A DNA stretch of 36,764 nt from VFKU01 sp964620045 (GCA_964620045.1 CAZUJL010000034.1:1-36764), one strand, 5' to 3'. Counted from the stretch's first letter, positions 7,247-14,124 are shown. Notes: generated by a model from the letters alone, not told the origin. Made by a program: numbers and translations.

Positions 7247-7930
7247 ATGTTCTGGAAGATCGCGCAGTTCGAAAAAACCAAAAACCCGGCCGATTTTGTG
7301 TCCGCAGGCCGCTTTGTGTTGCAGCGGCACACCGACGCGCAGGGCGAACATCTCGATCTGCGCCTGGAAGCGAACGGCCATCTGCGTGGATGGCGCATCG
7401 ACGCGGCCGCGCTCGCGCGCGGCGCCTGGGCGACCGAGAAGGCGCCGCATCCGCTGCGGTGGCTTGATGACGACGGCGCGGCCCAGCGCGTGGATGCCGG
7501 CGAATATGCGATTGAACACCAAGGTCCTGCTGCGTACCTCCTGCTCCGCAGCGCGGGCGGCTCGACGCGCGTCGTGATGACGCCCGCCCCCGAGCTGCCC
7601 GCGTCTGCGGCGCGCGGCATCGCGGAGGCCTTGCATACCGTGAAGGCCGCACCGGCGGATGGCGCGCGGTTGATCGCGGACGGCGTCGCGGCGCGCAGCC
7701 GCGCGACGGAACGCCTCTGCGGACTCGCGCGTGAGCTAGATGGCGATGCCTTCGAAGAAAAACTGAGCCGTCGCACGCTGGCCGGTCTCACGCTCGATGA
7801 AATCCACGCGCAGTTGCGCGCGTATGAAGTCCGCTTCGATGCGAAGTATCCGCCGCTGCCGATTTCCAAACCGGAATCGGAGCAGGCAGTACCGAACACG
7901 CGCGAAGCGATGGCGATCGCGCGGGAGTAA
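7247..7930 (+). CDS. LigD 3'-phosphoesterase-like domain protein in the head-gene block
   Basis: The N-terminal 100 residues of this 227-residue protein follow the phosphoesterase module of bacterial ligase D. GRFVLQRHTDAQGEHLDLRL (21-40) matches the family pattern FVxQKHxARRLHYDFRLE, keeping H28, H35, D37, R39 and E41. LRGWRI matches LKSWAV, HPLRW (H68) matches HPLxY, and GEYAIE matches GEYGxG. In LigD this module trims 3' ribonucleotides and phosphates with a metal. One extra residue separates H28 and H35. The C-terminal 120 residues are charged and helical (LTLDEIHAQLRAYEVRF) and could be scaffold-like. GGAG lies eight bases before the ATG. It sits between holin and decoration-like genes, where a scaffold would be expected. 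Similarity is by eye; activity is unproven. Confidence 0.55.
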   Translation: MFWKIAQFEKTKNPADFVSAGRFVLQRHTDAQGEHLDLRLEANGHLRGWRIDAAALARGAWATEKAPHPLRWLDDDGAAQRVDAGEYAIEHQGPAAYLLLRSAGGSTRVVMTPAPELPASAARGIAEALHTVKAAPADGARLIADGVAARSRATERLCGLARELDGDAFEEKLSRRTLAGLTLDEIHAQLRAYEVRFDAKYPPLPISKPESEQAVPNTREAMAIARE

Positions 7931-7934
7931 GCAG

Positions 7935-7955
7935 TGCAACAAACACGCATATAGA
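7935..7955 (+). promoter_or_regulatory. TGCAACAAA box (copy C) with TATAGA, upstream of the decoration-like gene
   Basis: TGCAACAAA at 7935-7943 is followed by CACGCA and TATAGA (7950-7955). The box begins 58 bases before the ATG at 7993. It shares AGTGCAACAAA and ACGCAT with copy A at 4014. The TATA-like part is closer here (6 bases after the box, against 11-12 in the other copies), so a simple -35/-10 reading does not fit all three. Confidence 0.5.
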
Positions 7956-7992
7956 TCAGGCGGCATACGCCGCGACTGAAGGAGAACCTGAC

Positions 7993-8373
7993 ATGGCATT
8001 TGGAGATGTGGGTGGGCCGGTGACGGAGCTGATTGTCACCTGCCGCACGCCGGCGACGGGCACGATTGCGATCGCGAAGGGTGACGCGCTGCGGTTGTCG
8101 GGCGCATATGAAGTAACGAACGACACGAGCGCTGAGGACGTGGTCTTCGGCCAGGCGATGGCGGCCTCGGACGAAAACAGCGCGGCGATTCCGGTGAAGG
8201 TGCGCGGCGTATGCATCTTCCCGTACACGGGAACAGCCCCGACGGTGAACGGCGTGCAGGGCGTGCTCGCGTCGGCCACGAACGGCAGCGTGAAGGCGCC
8301 GGCCAGCGGCAACGGCGTCGGCATCAACCTGCGTGTGGATACGACGGCGACCGAAGTGCACGTCTTGATCTAA
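7993..8373 (+). CDS. small head decoration-like protein (DUF2190-like)
   Basis: A 126-residue, beta-rich protein without membrane segments. Phrases such as AIAKGDALRLSGAYEVTN and VVFGQAMAASDENSAAIPVK resemble DUF2190-type capsid accessory proteins: a short beta-barrel with a value followed by KGD..L. Those genes usually stand immediately before the major capsid gene, as here. It probably stabilises the capsid lattice. GAAGGAGAACCTGAC before the ATG provides the ribosome site. A two-hairpin repeat separates it from the capsid gene. Family placement is moderate; position is the stronger argument. Confidence 0.55.
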   Translation: MAFGDVGGPVTELIVTCRTPATGTIAIAKGDALRLSGAYEVTNDTSAEDVVFGQAMAASDENSAAIPVKVRGVCIFPYTGTAPTVNGVQGVLASATNGSVKAPASGNGVGINLRVDTTATEVHVLI

Positions 8374-8436
8374 CTTGCTTTCTTTTTGACAAAAAGAAAG
8401 TAAGCAAAGAAAAACCAAAAGCGGGCTTTCGCCCGC
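8374..8436 (+). repeat. two-hairpin repeat (copy 1) before the capsid gene
   Basis: The first hairpin is 8374-8387 paired with 8391-8404: a 14-bp stem rich in CTTTCTTTTT/AAAAAGAAAG, with a 3-base loop and one G-T pair. The linker AAGCAAAGAAAAACC follows, then a GC hairpin, GCGGGC (8421-8426), TTTC, GCCCGC (8431-8436). The capsid ribosome site AGGAGAA comes next. The same architecture recurs after the capsid gene. The CTTTCTTTT/AAAAGAAAGTAAGCAAAGAAAA core is a dispersed intergenic repeat I recognise from proteobacteria. Confidence 0.75.
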
Positions 8437-8448
8437 AGGAGAAAATTC

Positions 8449-9495
8449 ATGGCGGTTTTGGATAGCAATGTCCGGGAGCGCGTGGCGTTCCTGGGCCAGG
8501 AGCCGGCGCGGCTGCGCGAGTTTCGCGGCGCGCGGCTGTACGACGCGCTGAGCACGCTGGGCCTGTCGCACGAGCAATACTTCCGCGCGCTCGACACGAA
8601 TGTGGACGACTACTGCGCGCAGGAATTCGGCGTCGATCTGCGCCGCATCACGGTCGAGCGCTTTTTTCAGAGCGACCCGAACGCGAAGTGGCTGTTCCCC
8701 GACATCGTGCGCGAGGCGGTGGTGGCGGGGCTCAAGCGCAAGCCGGCGTACCCGGAGCTGATCATCCGCGACGAGCGCATCGCGGGCAACACCTATGACG
8801 TGCCATATGTCACCGAAGACGCGGACGAAGAAGAGTTGCGCACGGTGGGCGAGGGCGCGGCGATTCCGGAGTCGCAGATTGCCTACGGCGATCGCATCGT
8901 GAAGCTGGACAAGAAAGGCCGCGGCATCGTGGCGAGCTACGAGGCGATCCGGCGCATGTCGGTCGATGCGCTGCGCGTGCACCTCGCACGCATGGGCGAG
9001 CGCCTCGGTCGGAATCTCGATGCGCGCCTGGCGAGCGTGCTCGTGAACGGCGATGCGTCCGGCAGCGGCACGGCGGCCGTGGTGGTGAATACCACCGCGC
9101 AGAACACGTGGACCTATGCGGACATCGTGCGCGGGTTTGTGCGGCTGGCGCTGAACCACTACTTCACGCCGACGCACATGATCGCGAACGCCGCGCTCAC
9201 CGAAACGATCCTGAATCTCGACGAGTTCCAGGATGCCGCGCTGTTCGACTTCGCGAAGACGGGCAACCTCCCGACGCCGATGGGCGTGAAGCTGGTGCCG
9301 ATGGTAGACCAGCCGGCGAACCGGCTGACGATTCTCGATGCGGGCTTCGCGGTGGCGAAGCTCACCGAGCAGGACCTGATGGTCGAGAGCGACAAGCTCA
9401 TCAACCAGCAGTGGGACCGCACGTACATCACGGTGGTCACGGACTTCGCAGTCATCTACGACCGCGCGCGCGTAGTCGTGCGTTCGGACTGGTAG
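8449..9495 (+). CDS. major capsid protein (HK97-fold-like)
   Basis: This 348-residue protein is the likely shell subunit. It follows protease and decoration-like genes and precedes the connector, the normal place for the capsid gene. Features fitting an HK97-type subunit are a charged N-arm; a middle part with EELRTVGEGAAIPESQIAYG and YEAIRRMSVDALRVHLARMG (a long spine-like helix); A-domain-like THMIANAALTETILNLDEF and MGVKLVPMVDQPANRLTILD; and a final beta strand, YITVVTDFAVIYDRARVVVR. AGGAGAA before the ATG supports the start. There is no separate N-terminal scaffold domain, so the upstream LigD-like protein could fill that role (inference). The gene stands alone between two copies of the same hairpin repeat. 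Confidence 0.8.
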   Translation: MAVLDSNVRERVAFLGQEPARLREFRGARLYDALSTLGLSHEQYFRALDTNVDDYCAQEFGVDLRRITVERFFQSDPNAKWLFPDIVREAVVAGLKRKPAYPELIIRDERIAGNTYDVPYVTEDADEEELRTVGEGAAIPESQIAYGDRIVKLDKKGRGIVASYEAIRRMSVDALRVHLARMGERLGRNLDARLASVLVNGDASGSGTAAVVVNTTAQNTWTYADIVRGFVRLALNHYFTPTHMIANAALTETILNLDEFQDAALFDFAKTGNLPTPMGVKLVPMVDQPANRLTILDAGFAVAKLTEQDLMVESDKLINQQWDRTYITVVTDFAVIYDRARVVVRSDW

Positions 9496-9498
9496 TTA

Positions 9499-9570
9499 CT
9501 TACTTTCTTTTCGAGAAAAGAAAGTAAGCAAAGAAAAGCCGTTAGTGGGGCGGCCTTACGGCCGCCCCAC
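9499..9570 (+). repeat. two-hairpin repeat (copy 2) after the capsid gene
   Basis: It starts three bases after the capsid stop. The first hairpin is CTTACTTTCTTTTC (9499-9512) paired with GAAAAGAAAGTAAG (9515-9528), a 14-bp perfect stem. The linker CAAAGAAAAGCC follows. The second hairpin is GTGGGGCGGCC (9545-9555), TTAC, GGCCGCCCCAC (9560-9570), an 11-bp perfect stem. The next gene's GGAGAAA follows. It could lower or separate transcription between the capsid and connector genes. Confidence 0.75.
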
Positions 9571-9581
9571 ATTGGAGAAAT

Positions 9582-9998
9582 ATGATGGCATTTACGACCG
9601 AAGCATTGGTGCGAGAAAAGCTTCAAATTACTGATTCGACGCAAGTGCTGTCTTCGCTGGTGAATCGGAATGTGGATGACGCGCATCTGATCTTGCTGCG
9701 CTTTTTGGATCCGGTGTTCGATTTACCCACGCCGGCGGATGCGGTTGTGCTGGGCGAGACACTATTGGCCGGCGCCTATCTGCTGCGCTCGCTCGCGTCG
9801 GGCGCGGCGTTTGCCCGGCGCAAGGTGGCGGTCGGCGGGCAGCGTGTCGAGCCTTCCGGCAAGAGCGAGGCGATGCTGGCGCAGGCGGACACCGCCGAAG
9901 CGGAGGCCTGGCGCACGCTGGAGCCGTATCTTGTCGTGATTCCGACGGACCGACTTGCTGCCGCGACGGATTCGCACGCCGTTGTTGGGGAATCCTGA
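9582..9998 (+). CDS. head-tail connector protein (gp6-like)
   Basis: A 138-residue, mostly helical protein directly after the capsid gene. N-terminal FTTEALVREKLQITDSTQVL and a helix-loop pattern with LGETLLAGAYLLRSLASGAA resemble gp6-like head-tail adaptors that dock under the portal. Two start codons are adjacent (9582 and 9585), both served by GGAGAAA; the first is used here. It ends three bases before the Dit-like gene. The call rests on size, helices and position, not on a strict motif. Confidence 0.5.
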   Translation: MMAFTTEALVREKLQITDSTQVLSSLVNRNVDDAHLILLRFLDPVFDLPTPADAVVLGETLLAGAYLLRSLASGAAFARRKVAVGGQRVEPSGKSEAMLAQADTAEAEAWRTLEPYLVVIPTDRLAAATDSHAVVGES

Positions 9999-10001
9999 AC
10001 G

Positions 10002-10688
10002 ATGTCGATCACCCTGGGTAGCGTGACCTTCGACGAGGCGAATACGACCGTCCGCGAGAAACTCGAAGAGGTCGGCGGTCGCAACGAACGGCGTGTCACG
10101 ATCTCGGGAATCGTGCTCGGCGACAGCGCGCCGGCCGCGATTGAAACGCGGCTTGATGCCATCCTTGATGCGGCGTCGTTGGAGGATTACACCGGCGTGC
10201 TGAGTTTGCGCGCGAACCGGCGTTTGCTCGTGCGGCGCGAAGCCTTCAAGCGCGAGCTGCGGCCGGAAGAACTGGTCGGCGCATTCACGCTGGAGCTTTC
10301 CGCGCGCGAGCCCTTCGAAGAATCGATCGCGGAGACCACGGTGAGCTGGGCGATTGCGGCGTCGGGCGCGACGCTGAGCGTGACGCCGTCGGGCACGATG
10401 GATGCCCGCCCCATCATTTCTCTGACGGCAACCGGCACGCTCGTGAATCCGGCGGTGGGTGACGGCGCGCGCACGATGGGATTCTCCGGTACGGTGCCGA
10501 ATGGGCAAGTGCTCGTATTCGATGCGCCCGCAGGCAGAGTGACGCTCGCCGGCGCCGATGTGACGCCATACACCACGGGACAATTCCCGCGGCTGTTGCC
10601 CGAAGGCACGACGCTGACCTACACCGATGCGGCCGCCAGTTCGCACACGGCCTCGGCCACCGTGCGCTTTCGAAGCCGGTGGTGGTGA
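10002..10688 (+). CDS. distal tail protein, Dit-like
   Basis: This 228-residue protein fits a siphophage distal tail (Dit) protein, which forms a ring where the adsorption apparatus attaches. The N-terminal half starts ITLGSVTFDEANTTVREKLE and carries the beta-strand series YTGVLSLRANRRLLVRREAF. The C-terminal half resembles the galectin-like domain: ARPIISLTATGTLVNPAVGD, NGQVLVFDAPAGRVTL, GQFPRLLPEGTTLTYTD and a final ATVRFRSRWW. The FPxLxPGxN-like turn followed by a strand ending in RW is typical of Dit proteins. No major tail tube or tape-measure gene lies between connector and Dit, which is unusual. It is followed by the hub gene after ten bases. Confidence 0.6.
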   Translation: MSITLGSVTFDEANTTVREKLEEVGGRNERRVTISGIVLGDSAPAAIETRLDAILDAASLEDYTGVLSLRANRRLLVRREAFKRELRPEELVGAFTLELSAREPFEESIAETTVSWAIAASGATLSVTPSGTMDARPIISLTATGTLVNPAVGDGARTMGFSGTVPNGQVLVFDAPAGRVTLAGADVTPYTTGQFPRLLPEGTTLTYTDAAASSHTASATVRFRSRWW

Positions 10689-10698
10689 GGTGGCTGGG

Positions 10699-12438
10699 AT
10701 GAATTACCGCATCGACATTGTCGATACATGGAACCGTCGCATCGCGACCTTTGACGAAGCGCCGCTGCTGCGTGTCACGCGCACCTCGCCCGATCAGGCG
10801 GATGTGATCGAGGGCGTGTTGCCCGGTCCCGTCACTGATCTCAGCCATGGGTACCGCGTGCGGGTGTATATCGACGGCGCGCTTTTTGCGGAGGCGCCCA
10901 TTGTTCGTGTGGCGCCGCAATGGAGCGACACGCGCAAGCTCGTGCTCGATCGCTTTGTGTATTACCACGAGGTGATGGGATTCGAGGCGGTGCGTGAAGC
11001 GCTCGACGGCAACACGAAAGTCGCGCGCGCGTTTATCAATCGGCCGATTCATGAAATCGTGCGCGCCGCGATCAACACTGCCACAGGCTCTGCGCACTAC
11101 ACGGTCGCGCACGCGGCTTATCCTGACGGCGCCGAGCGCGAGAGCGCAAAGTTTGACACACGCCGCACGCCGACCAACGAACTCGGCATCGGCGGCATCA
11201 CCACCGGGCAATGGGTCGGCGCGGGACGCATCAACGCCACCGGCGCGTTCGCGAAGGACGGCGACACGATCGCGGGCCTGGTTGTGGACGGCGTCACCTG
11301 GCCGGACCTGCGCCTGATGATGATCGACTGCGAAGAGACCTCGCGGAACAGCCACGCGGAGAGCCTGCACGGCGAAGTGGCGGAGTGGACCGGCCCGCAG
11401 TACAACGCCAGCGGGTATAAGCTGAAGGCCGACGCGGCGAAGGATTTCCTCCAGAGCCTGATCGCCTCGCGCGGCATTGATTACATCGAGCTGAACCCGC
11501 ACCGCGACGCAACGGGGGCCTTCGACGATCGGGTGGACGCTTTCGGGCGGTATCTGGGCTTCGTATACGGCGACGGCCAGTGTTTCAACGCCGCGATGGT
11601 GGAGGCTGGCCACGCGCAGGTGTATTTGTACGACGAAGGAAAATTTCATGTGCCCGAAATGGAACTGAAGGACTATTTTTCGTATTCCGGCGTGCACACC
11701 GACAGCATTGCGACAACCTCCGCGTATTTGACGGACTACGACGTCTCCGGCGGGCTCTATGAAATTCTGGCCGCGCTGGCCTATGCCGCCGGTGGATACA
11801 TCTGGGCCGTGGGGCCCGATGGCGCGATTTCGTTCCGCGAAGCGGCCCGGCCCGATCGCGTTCTGTTTTTCGACCGCGTCCATTTCGCCGTGACGCTCGG
11901 TTCGGACTCGAACACGGTGCGCAACGGCATCGTGTTGAAAGGGCATCCGCTCACGCCGCTGGTCGACAAGTTATACGTGAATGGCGAAAGCGCCGATGAG
12001 TATGGATTTCAGATCGGCTTTCTGGACTATTTTTCGATTAACAATCTCGAAGACGGCGAATTGTTGGTTGAAGGTTTGCTGGAAGATGTGGCCTATCCGT
12101 CGCCAACGGGCGAAATTACCTATCTTGCGGGAATCGCGACCGTGGGCGTGGGCGACATCGTCGAGTTGCGCGGCGACGCGTTGCGGCGACTCGAACGTGA
12201 GTTGCCCGGCGAGTGGGGCGGGCGTTTCGCTGGGCGCATCGTGGGGCGTGTCAATGCCGTCACGCACGAATTCCGCGGCCGCCGCGCGACGACCACGGTA
12301 ACACTGACTTCTCCGCTGCGGTCGGTGGCAAATCCACTCGCGTTCATTGTGCGCAGCCAGCCGCCGGCGGAATCGTTGTTTCAATTCCGGCTCGACGACG
12401 CAGGCATCGGCACGGATCTCGGCTATCACCTGGATTGA
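10699..12438 (+). CDS. tail hub/tip protein with inserted staphylococcal-nuclease domain
   Basis: This 579-residue protein starts at ATG 10699, where GAGG lies upstream; the frame is open further 5' but overlaps the Dit gene. Residues of about 1-150 (IDIVDTWNRRIATFDEAPLL onward) and 340-579 look like a gp27/Tal-type tail hub. Between them, about residues 180-320 form a staphylococcal nuclease-like domain: DGDT (187-190), DLRLMMIDCEE with R205, D210 and E213, and AFGRYLGFVYGDGQCFNAAM with R284. These align with D19/D21, R35, D40, E43 and R87 of nuclease Nuc; the usual DTPE reads DCEE. The enzyme would cut DNA or RNA with calcium. Its place at the tail tip suggests action on extracellular or incoming nucleic acid, but this is inference. 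It follows the Dit-like gene. Confidence 0.7.
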   Translation: MNYRIDIVDTWNRRIATFDEAPLLRVTRTSPDQADVIEGVLPGPVTDLSHGYRVRVYIDGALFAEAPIVRVAPQWSDTRKLVLDRFVYYHEVMGFEAVREALDGNTKVARAFINRPIHEIVRAAINTATGSAHYTVAHAAYPDGAERESAKFDTRRTPTNELGIGGITTGQWVGAGRINATGAFAKDGDTIAGLVVDGVTWPDLRLMMIDCEETSRNSHAESLHGEVAEWTGPQYNASGYKLKADAAKDFLQSLIASRGIDYIELNPHRDATGAFDDRVDAFGRYLGFVYGDGQCFNAAMVEAGHAQVYLYDEGKFHVPEMELKDYFSYSGVHTDSIATTSAYLTDYDVSGGLYEILAALAYAAGGYIWAVGPDGAISFREAARPDRVLFFDRVHFAVTLGSDSNTVRNGIVLKGHPLTPLVDKLYVNGESADEYGFQIGFLDYFSINNLEDGELLVEGLLEDVAYPSPTGEITYLAGIATVGVGDIVELRGDALRRLERELPGEWGGRFAGRIVGRVNAVTHEFRGRRATTTVTLTSPLRSVANPLAFIVRSQPPAESLFQFRLDDAGIGTDLGYHLD

Positions 12439-12450
12439 GGAGACATCGCA

Positions 12451-12972
12451 ATGGCGATTAAAGGACTTTCGTACAGCAAGACGAGTTGGGCCTTCGAGGA
12501 GCGCCCCGTGGCCTCATCGAAACTGAACTTGTGGGACGACCGCATCGAGGCCGCGCTGGAGCTGATGGAGTTTCTGCTTGCGCAGGCCTGGGGCGGAGGC
12601 AGCGGCGTCGTACGCCGTGCGACGACGGACGATCTCGCCGTGAAGGCGACGAGTCCCGTGAGCCTGGGGGTCGAAGTGCGCGCAGGCTACGCGTTCATCA
12701 ACAACTTCATCTACAAGCTCGCCGCGACGACGCAGGCCTTGCCCATTGCCGCGCCGACGAGCAATCCGCGGCGCGATCTCGTCCAAGCGCGGTTGGCGAC
12801 GTGGGACATCAGCGTAAAGACGGGGATAGAAGCGGCGTCGCCCTCGCTGCCCAGTGCCGACACAGACTGCATCGCGCTTGGCGAAATTTACTGTCGCGTC
12901 GGCATGACGAGCGTGAAGGACACCAACGACGGCTCAAACGGATACATCATCGATGTCCGAAAATTTCTCTAG
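12451..12972 (+). CDS. small tail/appendage protein of unknown family
   Basis: A 173-residue protein with no membrane segment. The N-terminus (KGLSYSKTSWAFEERPVASS) is followed by a helix, then a beta-rich part (SLGVEVRAGYAFINNFIYKL, and DCIALGEIYCRVGMTSVKD). Small proteins with a beta-sandwich like this often sit at the ends of phage tail operons as fibre or baseplate parts. GAGGAG ten bases upstream supports the ATG. Its last 20 bases overlap the endolysin gene. The function is inferred from position only. Confidence 0.45.
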   Translation: MAIKGLSYSKTSWAFEERPVASSKLNLWDDRIEAALELMEFLLAQAWGGGSGVVRRATTDDLAVKATSPVSLGVEVRAGYAFINNFIYKLAATTQALPIAAPTSNPRRDLVQARLATWDISVKTGIEAASPSLPSADTDCIALGEIYCRVGMTSVKDTNDGSNGYIIDVRKFL

Positions 12973-13420
12973 TCGCCGAAACGACGTGCGACTGCTTACA
13001 ACGCTCGACGGCGTGGAGGTCGCGAATTTCAGGCTGCGGGAGTTCGCCAACGCAGAAGGCTTGGCCATGGTACATCCCGAGTTGCTGTTGGCCTTGGAGC
13101 GCGTGCGGCGTGAGCTGAACGCGATGGCGGGCGAAGTGGTCTGGCTGATCGTCAAGGACGGCGTGCGCACGCGGGGCGATCTTGAGCGCCTCGCCGCGCG
13201 GCTGGGTTGGGCAGACGAAGGCGGCAGTGTCTCGCGCGACTCGATGCATCTCGCGAAATACGGCGGCATCGCCGTGGACCTCGTCGCGATCGTTTCAGGC
13301 AGTCGCCATCGCGTGCCGCAGACGACCTTGGGTGACGTATGCCGCCGCTACTTCGATTTCGTGAAGGATGACTACGCCGACGGGCATGTGCACGCCGACC
13401 TGCGTGGGCATCTCGACTAA
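12953..13420 (+). CDS. M15-type peptidase, endolysin-like
   Basis: This 155-residue protein resembles peptidase M15 (D-Ala-D-Ala carboxypeptidase/L-Ala-D-Glu endopeptidase) enzymes that cut peptidoglycan peptides. FRLREFANAEGLAMVHPELLLALERVRREL matches the usual opening of M15A proteins (positions 26-55; residue 41 is the family's histidine-proline). SMHLAKYGGIAVD gives zinc ligands H99 and D109, and HVHADLRG gives H147. The gap between the first two is ten residues instead of the usual seven, caused by an AKY-type insertion. There is no signal peptide, which fits release by a holin. It overlaps the preceding gene by 20 bases and its stop overlaps the converging DinB-like gene by four. It ends the particle cassette. 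Confidence 0.65.
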   Translation: MSENFSSRRNDVRLLTTLDGVEVANFRLREFANAEGLAMVHPELLLALERVRRELNAMAGEVVWLIVKDGVRTRGDLERLAARLGWADEGGSVSRDSMHLAKYGGIAVDLVAIVSGSRHRVPQTTLGDVCRRYFDFVKDDYADGHVHADLRGHLD

Positions 13421-13998
13421 TTTACATTTTCCACAACGGCGTCGTAGGGGATGTCCTGTCGCGCCGCGCCGAGGATGTCGCGAATAATTTTGAAATGGTG
13501 CGCCGTGTGGATGGTGATGAAACGCACCCACTGCACGCCCGAGTAGTTGCCCATCACGAAATGCGCGAAGGTGCCCGGGTTGCCCGCAATCTCATCGCGC
13601 CGCGCGGCAAGTGCGTCCCAGCGGGCTTTGGTGAACTGAATCTGCGCGCGCGTTTCCGCCGGTGTCGGCGCGGCCGGCGGCAGGAGCACGTCGGGCGCTT
13701 TACCAGCCCCGCGCGGGATCGTGCCGCCTTCGAGCAGCGGCATCGCGAAGGGGTGCGTCGGCTTCAGGCCCGCGCCGCGCGTCGGATCTTCGAGGATGCC
13801 CTCGATTGCGCTTGCGATGAGTCCGAGCGCGATGCCCGAGTGGCTCACGTGCCGATCCACGCCCCAACCGGACACCGTCGGCGCGTTAGCGTGAAATACC
13901 TCGGGCTTGTCGCACAGGGCGAACAGCGCGTCCCATTGCCGGTTGACCATTGCAAAGTTCCGGTCCAGATCGAACACGCCCGCAGTCGTCGTCGCCAT
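13417..13998 (-). CDS. DinB-like putative metalloenzyme
   Basis: A 193-residue, helical protein with the spacing of DinB/YfiT-type proteins: H50 and H53 in VDRHVSHSG, and H164, H167 and H168 in HTAHHFKIIRDI. Such proteins form a four-helix bundle binding a metal through three histidines. Many are thiol transferases, and others have no known role. AAGGAG stands nine bases before the ATG. It converges on the endolysin gene with a 4-base overlap, and it diverges from the glycan operon across a 126-base gap. It is probably a host gene outside the particle cassette. No substrate can be proposed. Confidence 0.6.
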   Translation of the reverse strand: MATTTAGVFDLDRNFAMVNRQWDALFALCDKPEVFHANAPTVSGWGVDRHVSHSGIALGLIASAIEGILEDPTRGAGLKPTHPFAMPLLEGGTIPRGAGKAPDVLLPPAAPTPAETRAQIQFTKARWDALAARRDEIAGNPGTFAHFVMGNYSGVQWVRFITIHTAHHFKIIRDILGAARQDIPYDAVVENVN

Positions 13999-14067
13999 GA
14001 TGGGGTACTCCTTCGTAAGTCGCGATCCGTTGATCTTGCCGGATTAAACTCTCCCGGGCAAGCGCGG

Positions 14068-14096
14068 TTCCCAGTGCGGGCAGGCCGTGCTATCGT
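14068..14096 (+). promoter_or_regulatory. possible sigma70-like promoter of the glycan operon
   Basis: TTCCCA (14068-14073, 4/6) and TATCGT (14091-14096, 4/6) are separated by 17 bases, about 30 bases before the GTG at 14125. They lie in the divergent gap after the DinB-like gene. The match is modest. The rest of 13999-14124 shows no other element. Confidence 0.3.
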
Positions 14097-14124
14097 TAGC
14101 GCCGGGGACTGCGGGGGCGCGCGG

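Noticed and set aside
6817..9177. 786-residue minus-strand open frame across protease, PE-like and capsid genes
   Set aside because: It is antisense to several well-supported genes, has low complexity (Arg/Ala/Ser) and no domain.
10414..11946. 510-residue minus-strand open frame
   Set aside because: It is antisense to the Dit and hub genes, which carry conserved motifs; no evidence for coding.
4066..13420. Phage attachment sites or integrase
   Set aside because: No integrase frame and no matching direct repeats noticed at the cassette ends by eye.
13495..14124. Upstream extension of the GT-C gene to 813 residues
   Set aside because: The added part is antisense to the DinB-like gene and arginine-rich; the membrane protein begins at GTG 14125.
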